DNA of 64,000 nt from Epiperipatus broadwayi (GCA_028023455.1 JAQFVV010006306.1:2445001-2509000), one strand, 5' to 3'. Shown: positions 10,580 to 21,900, counted from the first letter of the stretch. Notes: a model not told the origin generated them from the letters alone. Made by a program: numbers and translations.

Positions 10580-11110
10580 TCATCGTGCCGTAAGTCACGA
10601 TGTTTATTTACTATGTAGTTAAGATAGGTTTAAGAGTTGGGAGGGCCTATTACTAATAAGTATAAGTAAATGTCAATAAAGCTAGTATGAATAATTCTAT
10701 TGGACTGTATGATAACGGGGGGATGATATTATAAGCTTCTAATTTTTTATATAAGGATGCATAAGTCAAACATTCGTATTAGTCGCCGAATAACCAATGA
10801 CCCGGTCCAATATTTGGACCGATCTGTAAATCAACCAAGCTTCTTCTCCATTGGTTATTATTGTGTCTTTTGCCAGAATGATATTCTTGAAACAATTTCA
10901 TCGCGACCCTGAGTGACCCTTATTGGTCCATGCTGGGAGTTTGAGCTTATGGGCGGGGATTAGACTTCGAAATCGTTTTGATATGACGTAAGGTGATGCG
11001 AGAAATTAAATTATAAATTAAATCATCGTATCTGGCGCCCCCTTGTGTTGATAATGAACAACTATCGATATAGGAAAATAAATAAAGCTTTACGCTATAT
11101 CATGTTTGTT
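10580..11110 (+). promoter_or_regulatory. promoter-like or LTR-like GC-richer segment
   Basis: Contains a hairpin CATCGTG/CACGATG (10581-10602), a TATA-like TTTTTATATAAGG (about 10743), and CCAAT-type boxes in opposite orientation (AATAACCAAT at 10789-10798 and ATTGGTTATT at 10850-10859) flanking the palindrome GGTCCAA-TAT-TTGGACC (10804-10820). TGGCGCCC at 11033-11040 resembles the start of a retroviral-type primer-binding site. It could be a host promoter or an old LTR. No downstream gene is seen, only a PLE remnant from 11.2 kb. Confidence 0.3.
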
Positions 11111-11209
11111 TCGGAGCTCTCAATCCTTTTAGGAACAGTTTAATAGGGAACCGGTGCAAGGGGTAAGAAGGGTAACGGTAGAGTATGTAAAATGGTTATT
11201 AAAGCATTA

Positions 11210-11890
11210 AATGTAAGGGGTTTTATACATTCATTGTTATGGATATTGTTAAATTATAAATTAGCTGGATTGAAATGTTTTTTTGAATCGTAAGTTATAT
11301 TTGTATGAATGTGAGGCAGATAGAAAAATAAATATTGAAGGATATATATATGATTTAATAAGTATGGGCTACAATAATAGTTTGTTGTATAGACAATTGT
11401 ACTTATAGTAAAATCAGGTTTAAACAAAATATGGAGGTAAAGAAGAAAACAGATAAGGAATGTATTTCTTTGGCATATGTGGTATCTGTAAATATGAAAT
11501 TGAAGGAAATAATTGATAATGATTATAATGTTGGTCTTGGATCACACTTATGTTTAAATAGATTGATAAATAATTCAAAAGTTGGGGGGATCGTGATGTT
11601 AAATATGGAGTTGTATATTCAATTAGTTGCCATGAGTCTGGTTGTAATGCTATTTATTATGGTGAAACAAAGGCTAATATATCAACAAGGTTGCTGCAAT
11701 ATTTAACAATATAGGAAATCTAAAATGCAATCTCAGGTTAATTCAGTATTTTTTAATCATAAGATAATTAGTGGGCATGAATGTTTTCCTCAAATGATTA
11801 GTGCTATTGGCAATGATCCTAATGATAGGAAGAGGAAATTGAAAGAGGCTTGGTTTATTGCCAAGTCTAATGACGTCAACGTAATATGAG
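11210..11890 (+). pseudogene. Penelope-like element C-terminal remnant
   Basis: Reads through the RT-nuclease linker (ECEADRKINIEGYIYDL followed by SMGYNNSLLYRQL) and then the same ISL-AYVVSVNMKLKE, CLNRLINNS and CNAIYYGETK order as at 6.6-7.2 kb. Here the nuclease motif keeps the GET residues (YYGET). Frames break around 11405, 11590 and 11700. The stop after the AWFIAKSNDVNV segment is at about 11888. Confidence 0.75.
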
Positions 11891-12750
11891 TGTTTCATTG
11901 AGCCGTTCAGTTTAAATTTGTCGCCATGAATCTGGTATACAGTACTGAAAGTGCTCGGTGTATTAGTATTTATTTTTTACTTTAAAATTTTTTACTCCAT
12001 GTAATATTTATATATAGATTGGATATTTACATTTGGAACAGAGTTGGTGATTTATTCCCTTGAAATTTTATATTACGAAGATGTTAAAAATTCATAACAG
12101 TTTGAAAAACTGTTGCAAAGTAAAAATGACCCATGATAAAAATTGTTTTTTTAAAGAGAAATATTTAATGTAAGATTTTGAACTTTTCTAAATGTAGTAA
12201 TGCTATTTATTATGGTGAAACAAAGGCTAATATATCAACAAGGTTGCTGCAATATTTAACAATATAGGAAATCTAAAATGCAATCTCAGATTAATTCAGT
12301 ATTTTTTAATCATAAGATAATTAGTGGGCATGAATGTTTTCCTCAAATGATTAGTGCTATTTGCAATGATCCTAATGATAGGAAGAGGAAATTGAAAGAG
12401 GCTTGGTTTATTGCCAAGTCTAATGACGTCAACGTAATATGAGTGTTTCATTGAACCGTTCAGTTTAAATTTGTCGCCATGAATCTGGTATACAGTACTG
12501 AAAGTGCTCGGTGTATTAGTATTTATTTTTTACTTTAAAATTTTTTACTCCATGTAATATTTATATATATAGATTGGATATTTACATTTGGAACAGAGTT
12601 GGTGATTTATTCTCTTGAAATTTTATATTAGAAGATGTTAAAAATTCATAACAGTTTGAAAAACTGTTGCAAAGTAAAAATGACCCATGATAAAAATTGT
12701 TTTTTTAAAGAGAAATATTTAATGTAAGATTTTGAACTTTTCTAAATGTA
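11644..12750 (+). repeat. 553-bp tandem duplication of a PLE tail
   Basis: 11644-12196 repeats at 12197-12750 with an offset of 553 bp. By eye I count four substitutions and two small indels. The unit starts inside the GIY-YIG domain (GTAATGCTATTTATTATGG) and ends in PLE 3' flank (TTTCTAAATGTAG), so the duplication happened after insertion and is recent. Confidence 0.9.
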
Positions 12751-13260
12751 GTTAATAACTTTGATTCTATATACATTCTTGGACTATATGAATAAATGTG
12801 GAGAAGATAAATGAAGATGAATTTATCCATATGTGTGTGTATTAAAAATAGATATATTAATTTTTAACCGAGATTTAAAGTTTATATCTGGGCTAGGGAT
12901 AATCTCTAGTTTAATAAGGGATTAGTGATTATCATTAATGTATTTACTTATAATGGACCATGTCAAAGTTGTGGGTGAAGTAAGTTTGACACTTGGAAAT
13001 TAATTTTGAATTAATTTTGTGCATAAAGTAAACTGATACGAAAAGATTTTCTTCAAACATTTCTATATCAATTTAGACGTATCAAATCTTCCACAAAAAT
13101 TAAAACTGTCACAATTTTTTTTTTTTTTGAAAATGAACTCTTAATATAAAATTTCAAATGGATTTTGGCTATCAGAATAATTCGTACTCTTATAAATTTA
13201 TCATATAAAGTGTGTTAAAAACATGCCTTATGGGTAATTTTAGAATATCTTTATAAAATG
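12751..13260. other. AT-rich non-coding stretch
   Basis: No ORF, repeat relative or motif recognised. Confidence 0.4.
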
Positions 13261-13262
13261 TG

Positions 13263-13875
13263 CAAGAAAATCAAGTCATATATCATGTGACTTAATTTAA
13301 TAAACTTGTACTATAAATGTTATATCATGAGCGTGCTAATAGCTCTTAACAAGCTTTTCTGAATATTCCAATTCTCTGGCTGTCATCAAGGAGGTGGTAG
13401 GACAATCAGGTATTAGATTTAAAAATACCAGGTCAAGTCCCAATATTTATGTAACAGGTATCTATTAAGTAGAAAATTTGAAATTTTCAGACATCCATAT
13501 GTCATCAAATCCAGCTATATAACTTAAATAGACATATGGTGCTGAACTAAGTACAGAAACACCATATATTAAAAGCTTTAGCAGTATAAAATTGCCAAAG
13601 CCTCAAGAGCAAAACAATAATTGCAAGGAAATCAAATCATATATCACGTTTTAATTTAATAAGTTTGTACTATAAATGTTATATAATGAGCGTGTTAATA
13701 GCTCTTAATAAGCTTTTCTGAATATCCCAACCCTCAGACTGGTAGTACTTTTAAATCTAATACCTGAATGTCCTAGCACTTCACTGCTGACAGCCAGAGC
13801 TAGAAACCGGTCTGAGGATTGGGATGTTTAGAAAAGCATGTTAAGAGCTATTAGCATGGGCATTATATAACATTT
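13263..13875 (-). mobile_element. HR-D cluster: two direct units plus one inverted
   Basis: Minus-oriented HR-D units start at about 13263 and 13622 (TCATATATCA blocks 361 bp apart). They are followed by a plus-oriented piece from about 13740. The plus piece has a recognisable but inactive hammerhead at 13779-13817: core CTGCTGA (A6 changed), GAAA, stem III palindrome ACCGGT, stem I CTTCA with TGAGG. The first minus unit lost the GAAA half of its ribozyme. Confidence 0.7.
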
Positions 13876-14866
13876 ACAAAATATGTTATGATATTAAACT
13901 GATCAAATGTTTTTTTTATTTAATCTTGCTTAACGTTTGCTATATAAGATTTTTCTTATTTCATTTCTTAATGAAAATAAACTTTCAGCTTAGAATCATA
14001 TATTTTTTTTGCTTTTATTAAATTCTGAAAGTTACAATTTCCCCCAACTTGAGGGCGCATTTAACTTCTTAATAAAAATTTGCCATAGATATTAAACTCT
14101 GTCATGTCTTTTTTTTTTAAAATTAATGATGATGTACTAATTTAGCAACTTGATGTTAGATACAGATGTCATCATATGACATTTTTTTCATTTGTTATTA
14201 GAAATGAACTTTTAGTATAAAATCATAATTTTTTTGTTTCTGGACTGTGCAAATAGTTAGAAAATTAGCATAAATTGGGAATTAGTTTAATTCGTTTATA
14301 AAAATATGTTATATTTAGAGAACTGACTATGTAGTTTTTCTGTTTTGTCAATTAAAAAACTAGTAGTTTAACATTAGATATAATATTTTACCATTCCTTT
14401 GTTATTGAAAATAAACCTTTAAACATAGACCTGTAATTTCTTTTTAAAATATATTATGATTAGAAAACTGATAATGTGATTTTCCTTTTTAGTTGTCTAT
14501 TAACATAAAATTGAAAGCTTTTTTTTGATTTTACATCTTATATAATTAGAGGGGATTTAAACCCAGACTATAGTTCATGGTACATTCATATTTTCAACTT
14601 TTTCATTAGTGCTTGTGCTTTAGAAATTGTAGTTTGTGTATATTTTTCCAACTCTATATTTGATGACTTGAAAGTATTTAGAAGAAAAAAAGGATTTGGA
14701 TTCATGCACTTTGGATTAATACTGTTTACCTGTATTTGGAAAGTTGTTTAAATGATGAAAATAGTAATAAAAAATTAGAAAGAAGAATGAAATGTTTAAG
14801 TTTTTTGAAAGAGAACATTATTTTGCCAAACGTTGAAGTTTGATTTAATAAATTTTTTTTTTAAAG
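13876..14866. other. AT-rich non-coding stretch
   Basis: Diffuse similarity among phrases like GAAATGAACTTTTAGTATAAAATC and AAATAAACCTTTAAACATAG every 250-300 bp suggests a very old low-copy repeat. Nothing more can be supported. Confidence 0.3.
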
Positions 14867-14989
14867 TATAACTTTACTAAAACAGGCAAAACTCACTATA
14901 CATATTGCCACACATAGCAAGCTAGAGTAATCAATGGATGCCAGAAGGCTAGTGCATAAAATCCCCATCTAGTGGTTACTCATCCAATA

Positions 14990-15031
14990 TCCCCAGACTA
15001 GTTTCTGGCTTGTGGCCTTCGTCAGTGAGGA
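14990..15031 (-). ncRNA. hammerhead ribozyme, HR-B type
   Basis: Minus strand: stem I TCCTCA with TGGGGA, core CTGACGA, stem II GGC/GCC around CACAA, GAAA, stem III palindrome ACTAGT, GTC cleavage triplet. Same as the copy at 5510-5551. Confidence 0.75.
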
Positions 15032-15190
15032 GCCTTGGATCTGAGAGTACTGCACCTAGATCTTAGGATCTATTGCAACCCTCCAGCAACCACCTTTTAT
15101 CTCCATTTAACTACAAAACTATGAGTCTTAAACTGAAAACACCTTAATATTTTCAATCCAAGCCCATCAGCAGCTTATATAGTTCAAGGC

Positions 15191-15232
15191 TCCTCACTGA
15201 TGAAGGCCACAAGCCAGAAACTAGTCTGGGGA
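15191..15232 (+). ncRNA. hammerhead ribozyme, HR-B type
   Basis: Same fold as 14990-15031 but with U at core position 7 (CTGATGA), the commonest natural form. All stems are intact. Confidence 0.78.
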
Positions 15233-15406
15233 TATTGAATGAGTAGGCACTAGATGGGGGATTTTATGCACTAGCCTTCTGGCATCCATTGATTACTCTA
15301 GCTTGATGTGTGGAAATATGTATAGTGAGTTTTGCCTGTTTTAACAAGTTATACACAAGCATAAGAGGTGGTGGTCATGTGACGTTTATTGGCTTATAAC
15401 TTAACT

Positions 15407-17283
15407 GTGAAGGGGAGGGTGAGGGGATGAGAGGATCGACCAATAAAGCAAAACAATATTTATTTTACACGCATACAAGTATAACATAATAGAATAAGTT
15501 TACATATGAATGTTAAAGATTACTTTAGGCTATAATTATGATAGTCCATTGGAATTCAATTCATTAACACATATATGTGTACACATTTGTAATGAGAAAT
15601 AAAAAGCATATTTACCTAGGTTTTATAATAGCACATGACACTTTCATCAGTTCAGTTTCCTATTTGTTTTCTTTTCACTTGTTGACTACCAATTGGTTGG
15701 CCTTTTGGTTTCCATTGATGGTTTCTTGTTTCCTCTCCATTCTTCATGTTGACAATGGGAGATAGAGAATTACCAGCTTACATATGACAGGTCAGATACT
15801 GAATCCAGGTTGAAGACATCTGATGGGACTGAGGACTTGGGCTTGAAGATCAGCTGAACACTTCTACTTTTCATTAGTACCGCATGTTGTTAAGTCAGCC
15901 TTCGGTAATGAATGAGTTGAGGAATGAGCTGGAAACATGGTCAGTTTTTCTGACTGTCTTCTCTTTATTTTTAATGATAGTACTATCACAAACAAGCATT
16001 AATAATAATAATAGCAATAATACTTATACTTTGAAGTTACATAATAATCCGACTGTCTAATAATTTTTCTCTTCTCTCTTTTATACTTTTTCCTCCCATT
16101 GTTTATCTTTATTGTGACTTAGATCAAGTTTAGTTAATTCTTGCATTTTTCTTCTATCTAATCTCATTTCTAGATTAATCTAACTATCTCATCATTTTAT
16201 ATTGATGAAATATTTTGTATGGTTTTAATTAATTTAATTGTTAGTTCTAAGTTTTTTCTATCAGCCAGTAATCTTTTACTAATTACATTTAAAAGTTTTT
16301 CCCTTTTCAAATTAACTTTTGTTTTGATTTTTACATTTACTTATTATTCATGAATATATTTTTCTTTTCTTTTTTCTTCTGTAATTTATAAAAAGGAGAG
16401 CTAATTTCAACCTTTGTTTAAGAATTATCCCTCCCCCTCTCCAATCCTAAACCTTTACTCTATTTAAAAATAAAATTTGTATACGCAATCATTTACTTTT
16501 GATACAATTACATTTCTTAAAAAAAAGGCTGTTTGTTTACATTTTTTTTTCTTTTCTCTATTTTGTTTTATGAATAAATTAATCATTTCCTGCTTTCTTT
16601 TCTCTTAAAGTGAAAATATGTAATACGATTATATGTTTAGCTTTAACATATATATTTCGCTAGCATTGCAATATATATTGTAAAATGGGAATAATTAAAA
16701 ACCATTATGTACTTTTTTGTATATAAATAAATAAGTAAACAGAAAAGATGAGACAAAAATTTTAGTATAAAAAAAGTTTTTTTTGTCAATTTTTTATTGC
16801 CTTCCTCAATGCAAATTACATATTGTAGAGAACATTTTCAGACCACTACACAATGACATGACATCTATTTTTTAAAAAACATTTTTGTTTTTCCTTCTAC
16901 AACTTTTCATATAATTATATTCATCAAGCAGCAATGAATGAAGTTTTTTCCTATTTAAAGTTTACATTATTATTTATGATTATTATTGGTTTATATAAAA
17001 ATATAATGTATTTCATGAAGGCAGTGTTACAATTATCCAAAAATTACAAATTGTTAATGAGTTATCAAGTTTTATTAACCATTTTGTAAATGCTGTTTTC
17101 ATCTGATATATCAAGGGTGGCCAAGACGTCGACTGCAAGGTCTCTGGAAGTTGACCACATAATTTCATTTTTTTTGTTTGTAAAATTTGCATCTAATTTA
17201 TTTTAATACAATTCTGAAACAATAATTTATTTATTTTTCTCTACATTTTCTTGAATTTTTTTTAAAATTCAGGACCAGCTCTA
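15407..17283. other. long unassigned stretch
   Basis: 15,400-15,950 is a little less AT-rich, with an open frame at 15577-15765 that has no recognisable domain. 16,000-17,283 is T-rich DNA with poly-A and poly-T runs. No splice-flanked exon, repeat relative or RNA gene could be supported. Confidence 0.35.
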
Positions 17284-17389
17284 GAAAATAATTATTTATA
17301 GGTAATTTAAAATTGTAATTCAGTAAATATTTTATAGAAAATAATTATTTATAGGTAATTTAAAATTGTAATTCAGTAAATATTTTATA
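17284..17389. repeat. 53-bp perfect tandem duplication
   Basis: The block beginning GAAAATAATTATTTATAGG at 17284 repeats from 17337 with no difference that I can see. Confidence 0.85.
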
Positions 17390-17592
17390 AAGCGATATGG
17401 ACAAATTGTAATACTAGAGGAAGCTGAGGTAATTTAATAGTAGTCATAGTAAAATGTCTTCCGACAGTTTGTATCTTCCAGAAAAAAAGTCACTAGTTCG
17501 TAAGTATCTTCTAAGAATAACGCCAATATTTGTGAGTACTGAAAAAGCCCTTATTAAAAAAAACCCACCAATTTGTAAGTACATTCTAAAAA

Positions 17593-17676
17593 CCAGGATT
17601 TTGAATTGTTATTTTTTTTCATTCGGGCAAAAATAATGGTTTTTTTATTTCTGGTTTCTGGTTCAAAATCCTGAAA
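17593..17676. repeat. small inverted repeat
   Basis: CAGGATTTTGAA near 17593 and TTCAAAATCCTG near 17664 are perfect 12-bp complements about 60 bp apart. It may be a short non-autonomous DNA element. Flanks to 17690 are otherwise featureless. Confidence 0.35.
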
Positions 17677-17689
17677 AAAACTTAATTGC

Positions 17690-17990
17690 CTTCAGGTACA
17701 CTTTCACCAAAAAGTCGCTCCCATTGTCTAAAAGTTTGGCCATTCCTGTGAATATGAACAACATCACAACAATTTCAAATCATTCCAAATACCTCTCAAA
17801 CTATCTTCCATTGAGGTTACTGCTGCCATGATTCTGTTTTTGAATTCATCTAGTTTAATTGCAATGATGGGACTAAAATAGTTTTGACATAAAAAAGCTC
17901 CTCATGGGATGAAATGTTTAATAGAAAAAGTTGGCCTTATGTCTGGAGATCGTTGAACCTGCAGGTGCTGAAAAATGAAATAATTGGAAT
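17690..17990 (-). pseudogene. mariner/IS630-like transposase C-terminal fragment
   Basis: Minus-strand frames give QRSPDIRPTFSIKHFIPWG followed by AFLCQNYFSP, then LDEFKNRIMAAVTSMEDSL and GIWNDL, and in a shifted frame DVVHIHRNGQTF. This follows the order of the Tc1/mariner-IS630 C-terminus: a RSPDLTPLDFFLWG-like segment with the last catalytic acid, a LEELKxRI helix, a VWxxLxxR helix, and the final G-H-I-E region. Identity is low and there are frame breaks. The function call rests on motif order only. Confidence 0.5.
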
Positions 17991-18974
17991 AGTCATTAAG
18001 TTATAGAAAGAACCAGTTCTGTAGCATTTTAAGATCTTTGAGAAGTAGCATAAAATATGTTCATTTTTTGGAGAATTATGCTCATTTTCAATTTTCATGA
18101 GGATTTCATAATCCTCATATGTATATACTGTCACAGTTAACTTGATCACTTAGTTAAAATATTGCTTTATTACTAAAAGTCAAATATGATAAAAAAGTTA
18201 TCTTCTATATTCTTTATCATCACATTATGATTCTATGTGTTTTTTTTTGTCTCCTGATCAGAGCCTATACCATTTGCAAGCACTATGGCTTTATGACTGA
18301 ATGTTATCTTAACACATATGAGAGATTGCAAGCTCTTGGTTTGCATAATAATTGGACTTGGACGCACTATGCAGAAAACTTCAGTTCGTTTCATGTAAAG
18401 TGCTATTTTCTCAAATTATCAATATCAACAACAAATGATTTTTTAGGTATTGGCAGATGAATTCCAAAAATGTCATTGAATCATGCACTACAATTATAGA
18501 TTCAGTCCTGCCAAACTGCAGAATTCAAAACATTTTGTGTTATTGGATCACCATTTTGTGAATACTAGAGCTGAAAGAAACATCTCACAGGAATCATTTG
18601 AAACTAGCCTCACTCTTTTCAAATGGTAATAGTTTCATTCGTGGGAAATACGTGGTTGCAGATATAAAGATTTCAAATTGGGTCCATCTTTTTGAAATAT
18701 ATTTTGTATATCTTTACTTTATGGTCACAAATCCTGCTTGTATTATATTATTTTTCATTTGCGCTTAAATTTCCCGTTATTAATTATTGTGTGTATATAT
18801 GAAACATCTATATAATCAAATAATAATTGGTCATTTAAATAAGAATGGAAAATTACATAATGTACATGCATATGAATAATTTTATACAGTGCTCGGTATA
18901 TGAGAAGATGTGTTTTTGCAAGTCTGTGCATTATAATTAATGCATTTTATTTATAAATATGACGAGCTATGGTT
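17991..18974. other. unassigned stretch
   Basis: 18,200-18,480 has a 77-codon open frame without a recognisable domain; it may continue the mariner-like relic in decayed form. The rest is AT-rich. Confidence 0.3.
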
Positions 18975-19085
18975 TTTTTTTTTTTTAAGTGTCATAGCAT
19001 CGGCCGGGACGCGAACCCGCAACCCGGGCAACTGCCTGCAAGTGCAAGGCAGTCGCGCTGACCTCTCGACCACCAATGCAAGACT
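18975..19085 (-). repeat. tRNA-derived SINE (SINE-F), best-preserved head
   Basis: Minus strand begins GCATTGGTGGTCGAG and has a B-box-like GGTTCGCGTCC. The 3' CCGATGC pairs with the 5' GCATTGG as an acceptor stem. An A-rich tail follows (poly-T at 18975-18987 on the plus strand). The central region is longer than a normal anticodon arm. The head is strikingly GC-rich against the local background, so the copy is probably young. Confidence 0.75.
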
Positions 19086-19863
19086 GGTTTTAAATCAATT
19101 ATTGATGGAATAGGTCAATTTCAGTCATGTGTGAAGAATAGTTTTTTCCACATTATTACAGCTGCACAAATCATTATATTATCAATTATAAATAGGTTTA
19201 TGTGTATATGTCATTATAAAGAAAAGAGATATATAAACAAGTATAAACTATAAATAGCAAATCGATGTTTAATAATATCTCTTTTTTCATTAGCAGCATA
19301 ATGTATACAACATTTAAATGAAAAGAGCTTGAAGGGGGAAAACATTTGTAAATATTTTCAATATTATATTTGTTATACTGAGAAGCCAATATAAAATGTT
19401 GCCAAAATTTTTTCTTGTATTAATTAAATAATATACTTTGAAGTCATTGTGGGTAATAGGAAATTCATCTATCTGCTACTCTCATGACCTGAATTTTTAT
19501 CTGGGTTGGATAAAAAATTTAGAACATTTCCCAAGATCTAAGACTTTTTTTTTTATTCAAATAGTATATCTAGCTAGCCAACCAAATATTGGTCAGTAAA
19601 TGAATGTTTAGCTATTCTTCAGTAGAAGATAAAACAAAGTTGGAAAACGGCCAAAATTTCATCACTTGAAGTTAATAAGCCTGGTGATTTTTGCTTTCTT
19701 TTTCACAGTTTTTTTTTAAGAGTTTTTTTTTTTAAAGAAAGGTCCTTGCCCTGATATGAACTACTTAAAGGTTATTTTATCTTTTATCAATGTATATGAC
19801 TGTAATAAATGCATCTTAATTATATAAAAGGCTTCATTACATTATGATGTAGATTCAGATTTG
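19086..19863. other. AT-rich non-coding stretch
   Basis: No supported feature. Confidence 0.4.
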
Positions 19864-20039
19864 TAATGCTAGAATAAAAAAAAAAAAAGACTATATAAGC
19901 TAATGGGCTTAGGATTGAAAACATTAAGGTGTTTTCAGTTTAAGACTCATAGTTTTGTAGTTAAATGGAGATAAAAGGTGGTTGCTGGAGGGTTGCATTA
20001 GATCCTAAGATCTAGATGCAGTGCTCTCAGAACCAAGGC

Positions 20040-20081
20040 TCCTCACTGACGAAGGCCATAAGCCAGAAACTAGTCTGAGGA
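20040..20081 (+). ncRNA. hammerhead ribozyme, HR-B dimer unit 1
   Basis: Stem I TCCTCA with TGAGGA (6 Watson-Crick pairs, improved over the G-U in other copies), core CTGACGA, stem II GGC/GCC around CATAA, GAAA, ACTAGT, GTC. Confidence 0.78.
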
Positions 20082-20501
20082 TATTGGATCAGTAGGCACT
20101 AGATGGGGATTTTATGCACAAGCCTTCTGGCATCCATTGATTACTCTAGCTTGTTGTGTGTGGCAATATATATATATATAGTGAGTTTTGCCTGTTTTAA
20201 CAACAGTTATACACAAGCATGAGAGGTGATGGTCATGTGATGTTTATTGGCTTAAAACCAATCCTGCATAATAGGATAGTGGTGGCTATGGTTATTAAAG
20301 AACCAAAGACACCAAAATGTATGGTTACTGAACTGGGTTCAGACCCATATGACTATATAAGCTAATGGGCTTAGGATTGAAAACATTAAGGTGTTTTCAG
20401 TTTAAGACTCATAGTTTTGTAGTTAAATGGAGATAAAAGGTGGTTGTTGGAGGGTTGCATTAGATCCTAAGATCTAGATGCAGTGCTCTCAGATCCAAGG
20501 C

Positions 20502-20543
20502 TCCTCACTGATGAAGGCCATAAGTCAGAAACTAGTCTGGGGA
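20502..20543 (+). ncRNA. hammerhead ribozyme, HR-B dimer unit 2
   Basis: Stem I TCCTCA with TGGGGA, core CTGATGA, stem II GGC with GTC (one G-U), GAAA, ACTAGT, GTC. It lies exactly 462 bp downstream of unit 1's ribozyme, so the two could pair through their palindromic stem III segments. Confidence 0.75.
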
Positions 20544-20723
20544 TATTGGATGAGTAGGCACTAGATGGGGATTTTATGCACAAGCCTTCTGGCATCCATT
20601 GATTACTCTAGCTTGTTGTGTGTGGCAATATATATAGTGAGTTTTGCCTGTTTTAACAACAGTTATACACAAGCATAAGATGTGATGGTCATGTGATGTT
20701 TATTGGCTTAATGCTAGAATAAA

Positions 20724-21519
20724 TGGTTAAATGATATTAAGCAATAGTGAACTACCATTGATAATAATTAAGTCTTAACACTTGGTCATATTACCATATT
20801 GCCTAGTCACCTCTTATTTTCGGATGAAAACTTACATAATAACAGTTGATTTAATGCCATTGTCTCAGTAGTGAGAATAGTCATTAATATTTGTCAACAA
20901 AGTAATTGTAACCAATCAAACAGAAATGTTTTCTATATATGATTGATATTTGGATCTGGATTTTTCCTTAATAGCCTTCTCAGCAGCACATCAACCAAAC
21001 CACCATTCTCTATTTGATAATCAATCCATTTTATTAACACAAACCATGGTGATAAGAATTACACTAGTATTTAAATGCTGTCTAAATCATCCATCACTTA
21101 GCATCAGATATAATCACGGTTTTCATTTTTAAATTAATGGCTAACTTGTAACAAATATTTCATATTCTAATAAATGAATAAATATAATGACAAGATAATA
21201 ATAATATAGCACCAGTAATTGGGTAGTGGGAACAGCAAATCCTCATCAATCAAACAGAAAGATTACTGGCCACTTTGATGTTTTCATGGAGATTTCTGCC
21301 TAGCCACTTTTTTAGCAATGCAAAGGTAAAACTGAAGAAAGAGAATGGTATCTTTGCCACTGCATTGTGTCAAACCTATTAAGAAAAAAAAAAATCTAGA
21401 TGCATCATGAAAGTTTTCTGATTGGTTTTGGTTGTAGATATACTTTGACCAACATTGTTATTGGTTCTTAATTGCACGGTATCTTTTTTTTTTTTTCATT
21501 TTTATATTAATTTATTGCA
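20724..21519. other. AT-rich non-coding stretch
   Basis: No supported feature. Confidence 0.4.
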
Positions 21520-21900
21520 ATCTGAGACTTGGACGCTTAACAGAGATCACTCAAGGAAATATGCAGAGATGCATGTTAGAAGTAACAAGAAGAGATCAAA
21601 AACGAAATATATGAGTGAGAGAACAAACATGTTACTAATATCATTGAAAGAATTAAGAGACTGAAATGGAGTTGGGCTGGATATATTGCTAGAAGAGATG
21701 ATCATAGATAGACAGTCGAAATCTTAAACTGGATTCCAAGAGTTTGGAAAAGACCTAGAAAGCGACTGCATGTGAGATGGATGAATGGAATAAGGAAGAG
21801 TTGCTGGGGTGGTATCGAGAAGAGAAAAGGTCACAGAAGATGGATTGAAATTTCGAGAGACCTTCATCCTGTAATGGATCGATAATGGTTGAAAATAATG
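21520..21900 (+). pseudogene. LINE ORF2 C-terminal fragment
   Basis: Translations in shifting frames give SETWTLNRDHSRKYAEM, then SERTNM, then RLKWSWAGYIARRDD, then WKRPRKRLHVRW and RRWIEISRD. This matches the region after the RT in many LINEs: E-T-W-T-L, then R-L-R-W-x-G-H-x-x-R, then RPRxRW. Stops and frameshifts make it dead. It shares ETW and the RLKWSW-type order with the fragment at 37.2-37.5 kb. It ends at a TA microsatellite (21900-21914), as 3' LINE ends often do. Confidence 0.65.

Larger units (their letters stand above)
14867..15406. mobile_element. HR-B inverted pair with imperfect 12-bp target duplication
   Basis: A minus-oriented HR-B copy (14879-15175) faces a plus-oriented copy (15180-15394). 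Both keep complete ribozymes. The ends are flanked by TATAACTTTACT (14867-14878) and TATAACTTAACT (15395-15406), 11 of 12 bases identical, so the inverted pair seems to have inserted as one unit. Confidence 0.8.
19864..20723 (+). mobile_element. HR-B tandem dimer with 15-bp target duplication
   Basis: Two direct HR-B units with a 462-bp period (GACTATATAAGC at 19889 and 20351). The whole dimer is bracketed by a perfect 15-bp direct repeat, TAATGCTAGAATAAA (19864-19878 and 20709-20723). Each unit carries one hammerhead. The duplication surrounds the pair rather than each unit, so the dimer integrated as one molecule. Monomer sequence includes a GGGTTCAGACCC B-box-like phrase near 20338. A TA microsatellite at 20168-20179 marks the junction segment of unit one. 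Confidence 0.88.

Noticed and set aside
6500-12600. Hammerhead inside the 3' flank of the larger PLEs (CTGGTATACAGTACTGAAAG-like block)
   Set aside because: CTG and GAAA are present, but G8 and A9 of the core are missing and no stem I partners are found in any of the four copies.
18975-19085. Functional tRNA gene on the minus strand
   Set aside because: The acceptor stem pairs well, but the region between the A and B boxes is too long for a normal anticodon arm and the copy has the SINE-F tail.
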